Below are positions 33,592 to 40,982 of a DNA stretch of 40,982 bases, piece by piece. Source of the stretch: an uncultured Bacteroidales bacterium (GTDB lineage Bacteria; Bacteroidota; Bacteroidia; Bacteroidales; UBA932); assembly GCA_944326335.1 (NCBI GenBank), contig CALVDM010000020.1, forward strand, positions 1 to 40,982. The letters run 5' to 3'. The stretch's first letter is position 1. Each line of letters starts with the position of its first letter. The notes under the pieces are model-generated. The model saw only the letters and a program-made list of their open reading frames with translations, did no database searches and was not told the origin of the DNA. Both the position numbers and the translations under genes were made by a program.

Positions 33592-35586
33592 ATGGAAACA
33601 GAAGACAAAATCATCGAGGAGGACATCAGAGCCAATATCAAGTATCTGGAACTGCTTTCCCTGAATTTCCCGACAATCGCCGCGGCGAGTACAGAAATCA
33701 TAAACCTCGAGGCGATATTGAATCTTCCCAAGGGCACGGAGCATTTCCTTGCCGACCTTCACGGTGAGAACGAGGCGTTCGAGCATGTGCTGAGGAATGC
33801 CTCCGGAGCCATCAAGAGGAAGGTGAACGAGATTTTCGGGAATTCGCTCTATGAATCGGAAAAGAAGGAACTCTGCACGCTCATATACTACCCGGAGCAG
33901 AAACTACAGCTTATAAAGGAGTCTGTCTCCGACATCAGGGCATGGTACAGCGTCACATTGAACAGGCTTGTACGGGTCTGTCAGAACGTATCTTCCAAAT
34001 ACACGAGGTCCAAGGTGCGCAAGGCCCTGCCGGAGGAGTTCTCATACATCATACAGGAGCTGCTGCACGAGAGCAGCGCCGGCCCGAACAAGCAGGCGTA
34101 CATAAACGTCATCATCAGCACCATCATCGACATAAGCAGGGCAGACGAGTTCATCGTGGCGATGTGCAACCTCATACAGCGTCTCACCATCGACTCCCTC
34201 CACATCCTCGGAGACATATTCGACAGGGGGCCGGGGCCGCATATAATCATGGACACCCTGTGCGAATACCATAATTTCGATATCCAGTGGGGAAATCACG
34301 ACATATTGTGGATGGGGGCGGCCTCAGGCAACGATGCCTGCATAGCAAACGTGATAAGGCTCGCCATGCGGTATGCGAACCACGCCGTACTCGAGGACGG
34401 ATACGGCATCAATCTCCTGCCTCTGGCGACATTCGCGATGGAAGCCTATGCGGACGACCCGTGCGAGTCCTTCGGCCCGAGGATAGAGGACGAGGCTCTC
34501 AAGATAGACGACAAGACGAAAAGGCTCCTTGCGCAGATGCACAAGGCAATCAACATAATCCAGTTCAAGCTGGAGGCGGAAATCATACACCGCAGACCGG
34601 AATTCAGGATGGACGACAGGCTTCTTCTCGAGCACATCGACCTCAAGCGCAAGGTTTTCGTCCTCGACGGCAGGGATTACGAGATGAAGGAGTGCTTTTT
34701 CCCTACCATCGACCCCGTGGATCCGTACAGGCTTTCCCCTGAGGAAAGGGAGGTGGTCGACAAGCTGCACAATTCCTTCATAAGGAGCGACAAGCTGAGG
34801 AAGCACATCAAGTGCATTTTCCGCTTCGGATGCATGTACAATGTATGCAATTCAAACCTCCTCTTCCATGCTTCCATGCCGCTCAACGGGGACGGGACCC
34901 TGAAGGACGTGGAGATTCTGGGGGAGAAGTTCAGGGGCAAGGCCCTGCTCAGCAGGGTGGGCCAGCTGATACGCAAGGCCTATTTCGCGGACAGGAATGA
35001 CCCGGAGAAGAGTTTTGCCATGGACTATGTCTGGTACCTCTGGTGCGGCAAGGACTCTCCGGCCTTCGACAAGAGCAAGATGGCCACATTCGAGCGTTAC
35101 TTCCTGGTGGACAAGGAACTCCACAAGGAGGAAAAGGGAGCATACTACACACTGAGGAATGACGAGGAGGTGTGCGACAGGATACTCGACGCGTTCGGGG
35201 TGACAGGCGAGCACAGGCACATTATAAACGGACATGTTCCTGTGAAGGCTGCGAAAGGGGAAAAGCCCGTGAGGGCGAACGGCAAGCTGATGGTGATAGA
35301 CGGCGGGTTTTCGAAGGCATACCATCCGGAGACCGGAATTGCCGGCTACACCCTCGTATATCACTCGCGAGGTTTCCAGCTTGTGCAGCACGAGCCGTTC
35401 TCGTCCACCCAGAAAGCCATCGAAGAAGGGCAGGACATCAAGTCGACAACGCAACTGGTTGAACTCAGCAGCCAGAGGATGATGGTCAAGGACACAGACA
35501 AGGGCAAGGAGCTGTTCGTCCAGATAGAGGACCTGAAGAAACTCCTGCTTGCCTACAGGCTCGGCATGATAAAGGAAAGGTCCTGA
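33592..35586 (+). CDS. fbp: Fructose-1,6-bisphosphatase, class III
   Basis: Gluconeogenic phosphatase of the metallophosphatase (PPP-like) superfamily, a type shared by Firmicutes and Bacteroidota. The 664 residues carry the metal motifs DLHG (55-58), GDIFDRG (207-213) and GNHD (234-237). The C-terminal part has HIINGHVPVK and VIDGGFSKAY. It is the last gene of the DUF349-yidC-yggS-fbp group. Only 3 bp separate its stop from that of the convergent lpxB. Confidence 0.95.
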   Translation: METEDKIIEEDIRANIKYLELLSLNFPTIAAASTEIINLEAILNLPKGTEHFLADLHGENEAFEHVLRNASGAIKRKVNEIFGNSLYESEKKELCTLIYYPEQKLQLIKESVSDIRAWYSVTLNRLVRVCQNVSSKYTRSKVRKALPEEFSYIIQELLHESSAGPNKQAYINVIISTIIDISRADEFIVAMCNLIQRLTIDSLHILGDIFDRGPGPHIIMDTLCEYHNFDIQWGNHDILWMGAASGNDACIANVIRLAMRYANHAVLEDGYGINLLPLATFAMEAYADDPCESFGPRIEDEALKIDDKTKRLLAQMHKAINIIQFKLEAEIIHRRPEFRMDDRLLLEHIDLKRKVFVLDGRDYEMKECFFPTIDPVDPYRLSPEEREVVDKLHNSFIRSDKLRKHIKCIFRFGCMYNVCNSNLLFHASMPLNGDGTLKDVEILGEKFRGKALLSRVGQLIRKAYFADRNDPEKSFAMDYVWYLWCGKDSPAFDKSKMATFERYFLVDKELHKEEKGAYYTLRNDEEVCDRILDAFGVTGEHRHIINGHVPVKAAKGEKPVRANGKLMVIDGGFSKAYHPETGIAGYTLVYHSRGFQLVQHEPFSSTQKAIEEGQDIKSTTQLVELSSQRMMVKDTDKGKELFVQIEDLKKLLLAYRLGMIKERS

Positions 35587-35589
35587 CGG

Positions 35590-36762
35590 CTATTCCGACA
35601 GGGCTTCTATCATGGCTTTGGCTACGGCTTCAGATGCGCCTGCGCCGCCCAGGGCATTCTTTATCTCATCGTATCCGGCAAGCATCCTTTCCCTGTATCC
35701 GCTGTCTTCGATGAGGGCCCTGACTTCCGCCACAATGTTGTCTGCGTTGCAGTCGTCCTGGATGAGCTCCCTGAAGACCGGCTTGTCGGCTATGAGATTC
35801 CCGAGACTTATGTATCTTATCTTCACTATGTGTCTGGCAATCATGTATGTGAGCTTGCCGCAGATGTAGCCCACGACCTGAGGGGTCCTGAGCAGGACAG
35901 TCTCGAGCGACGCTGTGCCGGAGTTCACTACGGCAGCCTCGGCATGCCTGATTACCGACTGCGTATCCCCGAATATCACCCTGATTCCTGTTGTGCCGGC
36001 GAGGTATGGCGAATAGTCGCCGATGCTCCTTGCAGGTGCCCCTGCTATTATGAAACCGAAGCCGGCGTATTGCGGGAGACTCCTGAGCTTTCCGGCAAAT
36101 TCCACCAGCACCGGCATCATGGTGCTGATTTCCCCTTTTCTCGAGCCGGCAAGAAGAGCTATGTACGGCCGGTCTTCGAGACCGTTCCTGTCGAGGAAAT
36201 CCTGTCTGCTTTCGTTCATCGCCCGAGAGCCTGCTATCGAATCCGCAAGGGGATTTCCGAGATAGACCGCATCTATGCCTTTGGACCTGAAATACGGGAT
36301 TTCGAACGGGAATACTATGAACAGCTTGTCGACATATTTCTTCAGCTTCCTGATTCTGCCCTCGCGAGACGCCCAGACCTTCGGGGCGATGTAGTAGAAT
36401 GTACGGAACCCTTTTTCATGCGCGAATTCCGCTATCTTGAAATTGAATCCAGGATAGTCTATCAGGATTACGACGTCGGGACGCCACGAAAGTATGTCCT
36501 TCTTGCAGAACCTCACGTTCCCGAGGAGCTTCCCCGCATGCGTGAAGACTTCCCAGAATCCCATGATGGCTCCTTCCCTGTAGTGTCTGACAAGGCCGCC
36601 ACCGTTTCCTGCGCTCTTTTCCGACTGCCTGTGGACTCCGGCCATCAGGTCGCCTCCCCAGAAGCGGATTACGGCGTTTCCGTCCTCGGCATATATGCCT
36701 TTCATCAGATTCGACCCGTGCAGGTCCCCGGATGCTTCTCCGGCTATGATGTAGTATTTCAT
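35590..36762 (-). CDS. lpxB: Lipid-A-disaccharide synthase
   Basis: Glycosyltransferase that condenses UDP-2,3-diacylglucosamine with lipid X to make the lipid A disaccharide at the inner membrane. The 390 residues open with the signature IIAGEASGDLHGSNLMKGI (about 5-23). They contain IDYPGFNFKIAEFA, YYIAPKVWASREGRI, LLAGSRKGEI and the GTASLETVLLRTPQVVGY acceptor/donor region. It follows surE with a 3-bp gap, so the two form an operon. Its presence shows a Gram-negative LPS-bearing envelope. Confidence 0.95.
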   Translation of the reverse strand: MKYYIIAGEASGDLHGSNLMKGIYAEDGNAVIRFWGGDLMAGVHRQSEKSAGNGGGLVRHYREGAIMGFWEVFTHAGKLLGNVRFCKKDILSWRPDVVILIDYPGFNFKIAEFAHEKGFRTFYYIAPKVWASREGRIRKLKKYVDKLFIVFPFEIPYFRSKGIDAVYLGNPLADSIAGSRAMNESRQDFLDRNGLEDRPYIALLAGSRKGEISTMMPVLVEFAGKLRSLPQYAGFGFIIAGAPARSIGDYSPYLAGTTGIRVIFGDTQSVIRHAEAAVVNSGTASLETVLLRTPQVVGYICGKLTYMIARHIVKIRYISLGNLIADKPVFRELIQDDCNADNIVAEVRALIEDSGYRERMLAGYDEIKNALGGAGASEAVAKAMIEALSE

Positions 36763-36765
36763 TCC

Positions 36766-37539
36766 TCAGAAAACAATTTTGCCGAGCCTTTCGTATTCGG
36801 CGTAGTCCGTACAGTCGATTTTGTGCGGGACGATGGTCACATACCCTTTGCGGAGCAGCCGGTGGTCTGCCATGTCCGTGTTCCTGACGTCGTCAATGAA
36901 TTCCCCGGTCATGGAGAACAGCTTCTCGCCGTCCTGTCCGTCCCCGAGGGATACGAATTCCTTCACCCACCTTCCGGAGCCCTGGCATGCCGTTTTCACG
37001 CCTTTTATCCGGACTTCATCCTTTTCGGGGAAATTGATGTTGTAATAAGTCCCGTATCCGGGCCCCGGGTTCTCCATCAGTTTTCTGAAGATGTCCGGGA
37101 ATAGCCTGAGGACATGGCTGAAATCCGCGTCCGGGTCGGTTGTGTGGACCGATACCCCTATGCCGGGGATGCCGTTCAGCGCGGCTTCGGCGACGGCTCC
37201 GAGAGTGCCGGAATAGCAGGCCGCAGATGCCGCGTTGGAGCCGTGGTTTATCCCCGAGACCACGACATCCGGACGGTTGTCCCCGGTGAATATCATGTTC
37301 AGCGCGAACTTTACGCAGCTTGCCGGTGTGGCGTCAAGATATGCCAGGCTGAGCCCGTCCTCGCGGTGCAGTTCCTTGTAGGCGAGAGTCCTTCCCCCGA
37401 GGGAGACGGCCATCGACATGCCCGACTGGGGTGTCTTTGGCGCGATGACAGTGACCTGTCCGAACTGCCGCATGATGTCGGCGAGGACACGGATGCCCTT
37501 TGCCTGGATTCCGTCATCATTTGTCACCAGAATATTCAT
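36766..37539 (-). CDS. surE: 5'-nucleotidase SurE
   Basis: Broad-specificity nucleotide/polyphosphate phosphatase of the survival protein family. The 257 residues start MNILVTNDDGIQAKGI with metal-binding D8-D9. The conserved SGMSMAV stretch (with its Ser ligand) and SGINHGSNAASAACYSGTLGAVAEA (about 93-117, with the metal Asn) follow. It is the first gene of the surE-lpxB operon and has a clear Bacteroidota promoter. Confidence 0.95.
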   Translation of the reverse strand: MNILVTNDDGIQAKGIRVLADIMRQFGQVTVIAPKTPQSGMSMAVSLGGRTLAYKELHREDGLSLAYLDATPASCVKFALNMIFTGDNRPDVVVSGINHGSNAASAACYSGTLGAVAEAALNGIPGIGVSVHTTDPDADFSHVLRLFPDIFRKLMENPGPGYGTYYNINFPEKDEVRIKGVKTACQGSGRWVKEFVSLGDGQDGEKLFSMTGEFIDDVRNTDMADHRLLRKGYVTIVPHKIDCTDYAEYERLGKIVF

Positions 37540-37558
37540 CTGAAATCCATTTTACCTG

Positions 37559-37590
37559 CAAATATAAGGGGAAGCCTTGTGCAGAGCAAA
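37559..37590 (-). promoter_or_regulatory. surE-lpxB promoter
   Basis: On the minus strand TTTG (37590-37587), exactly 20 bp, TATATTTG (37566-37559), 19 bp upstream of the surE ATG. It is the best consensus match in the window. Confidence 0.8.
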
Positions 37591-37709
37591 TTTATTTGTC
37601 AGGCAGGGCGGTGCGTAGGCTGCGGGCCAGGTTATGAGGGACAGGAATGTCCATAAAAGAAATTTTGATAAAAATTCAGACAGCTTCTATGTATATTCAT
37701 ATTTTTTCT

Positions 37710-37717
37710 TAATTTTG
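37710..37717 (+). promoter_or_regulatory. gapA -7 promoter element
   Basis: TAATTTTG, matching TAnnTTTG, 46 bp upstream of the gapA ATG. No convincing TTTG is found at -33. Confidence 0.5.
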
Positions 37718-37751
37718 CGAGGATTTAGAAAAAGGGTAAAGTTTTACTTAA

Positions 37752-38762
<1,011 letters not shown>

Positions 38763-38808
38763 TCCACGGCAGATGCAGAGCCACGACGGCTCTGATTCAA
38801 CGATACAC

Positions 38809-38843
38809 GGCAGGACTTCCGCGAGGTGGTCCTGCCTTATTAT
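38809..38843 (+). terminator. gapA terminator
   Basis: GGCAGGAC pairs with GTCCTGCC around TTCCGCGAGGTG, followed by TTATTAT. A first hairpin (CAGAGCC/GGCTCTG, 38776-38794) lacks a T run and lies just upstream. Confidence 0.8.
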
Positions 38844-38864
38844 GTCAAGGGAAAAGACAGGAGT

Positions 38865-40043
38865 ATGGCAGACAGACTTTGGAACAGCAACTACCTCAAG
38901 GTTTGGACAGGGAATTTCCTTCTGAACTTCTCGTTCACGCTTATAGTGCCCCTGCTCCCGCTTTATCTGAGCGAGGAATTCGGGGCCACCAATGACACGA
39001 TAGGCATGGCGTTGGCCGGATATACCCTCATGGCTCTGGTCATAAGACCGTTCAGCGGCTATGTGGTGGACAATTATCCCCGCAAGACCGTGCTGATGCT
39101 GTGCAATTTCTTCTTCTTCCTGATTTTTTTCGGCTATATCGTGGCAGGGACGCTCACGATGTTCACAATATTCCGTACACTTCACGGAGCCCCTTTCGGA
39201 GCCACGACTGTCGCCGCAAGTACGGTTGCCATAGATGTGCTCCCGTCCTCGAGAAGGGGAGAGGGCATAGGTTACTACGGGCTCAGCAACAACCTCGCCA
39301 CCGCTCTCGGCCCGGTGCTTGCCATATACATGCTCCAGGCTTTCAAGGGGGATTTCCATGCGCTCTTCTGGATTTCCACAGCCTTCTCCTTTGCCGGACT
39401 TCTGCTCGACGCCACGATAAAGCTGCCTGCAAGGGAATTCCGTCCGGAAAAGAAGGTGATTTCACTTGACAGGTTCTTCCTGCTCAAAGGATGGAGGGAA
39501 GCCCTTTCAATGCTCTGCTTCTCATTCAGCTACGGCGTGGTGTCCACCTATGTGGCCATCTACGGCAAGGAGGAACTCGGAATTACCGGCGGTACGGGGA
39601 TTTTCTTCACGCTCTTCGCCGTCGGCCTCATAGTTTCGCGGCTCACAGGAGCTAAGGCATTGAGGGAGAACAGGGTCAGCTACAATGCATCTGTAGGATG
39701 CCTGGCTTCCATGTGCGGATATCTGCTGTTTGCGGCAGTGAGCAATCCGGTCGGATATTATGCCTCGGCCTTTGTCATAGGACTGGGCAACGGCCACATG
39801 TACCCTGCTTTCCAGAACATGTTCATCAACCTTGCGGAGAACAGCCAGCGCGGGACGGCCAATTCGTCGATACTTACCTCGTGGGATGCCGGTCTCGGAC
39901 TTGGAGTCCTGGCCGGAGGCATGCTGTCGGAACATTTCGGTTACCATATCGCATTCTGGGCGGCCCTTGCGGTCAACGCATCGGGTGTCCTCTGGTATTT
40001 CCTTCGTGTGAGACGGCATTTCGAGACGAACAAACTGAGATAG
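38865..40043 (+). CDS. Major facilitator superfamily transporter
   Basis: A 392-residue inner-membrane protein with about 12 hydrophobic helices. The N-terminal half has the MFS loop pattern around RPFSGYVVDNYPRKTVLM (about 60-77, a variant of the G-x-x-x-D-x-x-G-R-R/K motif). The helix-4/5 segment is RTLHGAPFGATTVAASTVAID. A second related half starts at about 205. ATG 38865 is chosen; the frame stays open back to a GTG at 38826, but that lies inside the gapA terminator. The substrate is unknown; a drug or small-metabolite exporter is the usual assignment for this type. Confidence 0.88.
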   Translation: MADRLWNSNYLKVWTGNFLLNFSFTLIVPLLPLYLSEEFGATNDTIGMALAGYTLMALVIRPFSGYVVDNYPRKTVLMLCNFFFFLIFFGYIVAGTLTMFTIFRTLHGAPFGATTVAASTVAIDVLPSSRRGEGIGYYGLSNNLATALGPVLAIYMLQAFKGDFHALFWISTAFSFAGLLLDATIKLPAREFRPEKKVISLDRFFLLKGWREALSMLCFSFSYGVVSTYVAIYGKEELGITGGTGIFFTLFAVGLIVSRLTGAKALRENRVSYNASVGCLASMCGYLLFAAVSNPVGYYASAFVIGLGNGHMYPAFQNMFINLAENSQRGTANSSILTSWDAGLGLGVLAGGMLSEHFGYHIAFWAALAVNASGVLWYFLRVRRHFETNKLR

Positions 40044-40105
40044 CATGCATGTCACGTGCGGTTAAAAATCATTCGGTCAAGTTTAGGATTTCCAAATAAT
40101 TTTCC

Positions 40106-40113
40106 TATCTTTG
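40106..40113 (+). promoter_or_regulatory. Rubrerythrin -7 promoter element
   Basis: TATCTTTG, an exact TAnnTTTG match, 41 bp upstream of the rubrerythrin ATG. TTTA at 40082-40085 (20 bp upstream) may serve as a weak -33. Confidence 0.6.
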
Positions 40114-40154
40114 GAGAAAATAACTAATTTTTAATAATTCTAAATTTAGCAGTT

Positions 40155-40697
40155 ATGAAGGATCTTAAAGGTACCAGGACAGAGGCCAATCTCCAGGCAG
40201 CTTTTGCCGGTGAGTCGCAGGCCCGCAACAAATACACATACTACGCATCGAAGGCAAAGAAGGACGGCTATGTGCAGATAGCATCCATCTTTGAGGAGAC
40301 TGCAAACAACGAGAAGGAGCATGCAAAAATCTGGTTCAAGCTTCTCCACGGCGGTGACATCCCTGTAACCGAGGAAAATCTCCTTGATGCCGCTGAGGGC
40401 GAGAACTACGAGTGGACGGACATGTATGCAGGCTTTGCAAAGGAAGCCCGCGAGGAAGGTTTCACCGAGATAGCCGTGCTTTTCGAGAAGGTAGCTGCAA
40501 TCGAGAAGATGCATGAGGAGCGTTACCGCAAGCTTCTCGCCAACGTGAAGGACGGCCTTGTGTTCTCTAAGGACCAGGATATGGTGTGGGAATGCTCCAA
40601 CTGCGGACATATCGTGATAGGGAAGAAGGCCCCTGAGATGTGCCCTGTCTGCAAGCATCCGAAGAGCTATTTCAAGATTCACTCGGAGAATTATTGA
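40155..40697 (+). CDS. rbr: Rubrerythrin
   Basis: Non-haem di-iron peroxidase that reduces hydrogen peroxide in anaerobes. The 180 residues have a ferritin-like four-helix domain with [16 protein letters not shown] (E near 20) and the iron-binding [41 protein letters not shown] pattern. A C-terminal rubredoxin domain has WECSNCG and CPVCKHP (four Cys). It probably has its own promoter and is followed by a hairpin-chain element. Confidence 0.96.
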   Translation: MKDLKGTRTEANLQAAFAGESQARNKYTYYASKAKKDGYVQIASIFEETANNEKEHAKIWFKLLHGGDIPVTEENLLDAAEGENYEWTDMYAGFAKEAREEGFTEIAVLFEKVAAIEKMHEERYRKLLANVKDGLVFSKDQDMVWECSNCGHIVIGKKAPEMCPVCKHPKSYFKIHSENY

Positions 40698-40699
40698 TT

Positions 40700-40727
40700 C
40701 TCCGCCCTGCCTTAACGGCGGAGTCTG
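40700..40727 (+). terminator. Hairpin after rubrerythrin
   Basis: CTCCGCC (40700-40706) pairs with GGCGGAG (40717-40723), followed by TCTGT. The T run is weak, so termination may be only partial, with read-through into the hairpin chain at 40738. Confidence 0.5.
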
Positions 40728-40737
40728 TACAACAAAG

Positions 40738-40942
40738 AAGTGACCCAAAAGCCTTAAAAAGTCCCGAAGGGACCGAGCCGTAGGCTCGAAATGCCCCTAA
40801 TAGGTCGCGAACGTTTTCGCGAGAATGTCCTGTGGACATTCGAGAGTGAGCAGATAGACTATTGTCTACGGGGGTTAAGATGGGTCAGTCTTTCGAAGAA
40901 AGACGTTTGAGAGGCCGACCCAAAAGAGATTTTGAGGTCGGC
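40738..40942 (+). repeat. Chained-hairpin 3' element, right copy (downstream of rubrerythrin)
   Basis: Seven hairpins in a row lie on the plus strand: 40761-40773 (GTCCC/GGGAC), 40774-40788 (CGAGCC/GGCTCG), 40805-40822 (TCGCGAA/TTCGCGA-type), 40823-40841 (GAATGTCC/GGACATTC), 40855-40868 (TAGAC/GTCTA), 40888-40904 (GTCTTTC/GAAAGAC) and 40914-40942. The last has GCCGACC/GGTCGGC with an inner CAAAA/TTTTG and a GAGA loop, followed by TTCTTT, so it may end transcription. The linkers AAATGCCCCTAATAGG and GGGGTTAAGATGGGTCA recur in the left copy. The remaining bases 40943-40982 hold nothing I can identify. Confidence 0.75.
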
Positions 40943-40982
40943 TTCTTTAGCATAACGAGAGGAGAGATCTTCGGCTGCAATT

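Noticed and set aside
35830-37104. 424-codon plus-strand open frame spanning lpxB and surE
   Set aside because: Both underlying minus-strand genes are full length and conserved. The frame crosses their boundary and encodes no known fold.
38776-38794. First hairpin after gapA as the terminator
   Set aside because: It has a 7-bp stem but no T run. The second hairpin at 38809-38836 with TTATTAT is the better terminator.
40738-40942. CRISPR array in the repeated hairpin region
   Set aside because: The repeats are not equally spaced or identical, each is a different hairpin, and no cas gene is present.

Overview
The window looks like a chromosomal segment from an anaerobic, probably gut-associated Bacteroidales bacterium (phylum Bacteroidota). 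Five things point there: class III fructose-1,6-bisphosphatase, the DUF3276 (PUR-alpha-like) and DUF5606 genes, the long NusB, and the order nusB-yajC-ybbR-coaE. Repeated TAnnTTTG -7 promoter elements replace Shine-Dalgarno/-10 signals. Oxidoreductases (2-oxoacid:ferredoxin oxidoreductase, rubrerythrin) indicate anaerobic life. The gene content is mostly core housekeeping with no phage, IS element or CRISPR array. The closest lineage cannot be fixed from the sequence alone.

Layout. 1-240: a chained-hairpin repeat element downstream of dsbD. 241-4606 (minus): dsbD, rny, then a candidate 6S-like RNA, zapA and a small coiled-coil gene. 4667-7350 (minus): a four-gene 2-oxoacid:ferredoxin oxidoreductase operon. 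7514-9666 (plus): SAH/MTA deaminase and purine nucleoside phosphorylase. 9652-12218 (minus): nadE and a DUF3276 protein. 12303-18235 (plus): nusB-yajC-ybbR-coaE, a second hairpin-chain element, then DUF5606-rimO-lipoprotein. 18292-20692 (minus): rnpB, an old-yellow-enzyme gene and a steroid 5-alpha-reductase-like gene. 20834-23841 (plus): pyrG, glutamine cyclotransferase and a small exported protein. 23873-26252: TPP riboswitch and TonB-dependent receptor. 26361-26681: AT-rich gap with a possible small RNA. 26682-28280: an unusual exported metallopeptidase. 28264-28959 (minus): trmD. 29142-35586 (plus): DUF349-yidC-yggS-fbp. 35590-37539 (minus): surE-lpxB. 37764-40697 (plus): gapA, an MFS transporter and rubrerythrin. 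40738-40982: a third hairpin-chain element.

Most unusual content. (i) A family of chained-hairpin elements lies just 3' of three genes (dsbD, coaE, rubrerythrin), always in the sense orientation. The copies share linkers and show compensatory stem changes, so they look like structured RNA. (ii) A close relative of eukaryotic SRD5A steroid 5-alpha-reductases is paired with an OYE-family reductase, reminiscent of the gut Bacteroidales 5AR/5BR bile-acid/steroid enzymes. (iii) One protein fuses a degenerate M23-like domain to an HExxH gluzincin domain. (iv) A structured RNA between zapA and rny has a closing helix that begins inside the zapA stop region. The two outermost hairpin elements lie close to both window edges, which would fit an assembly broken at repeats.
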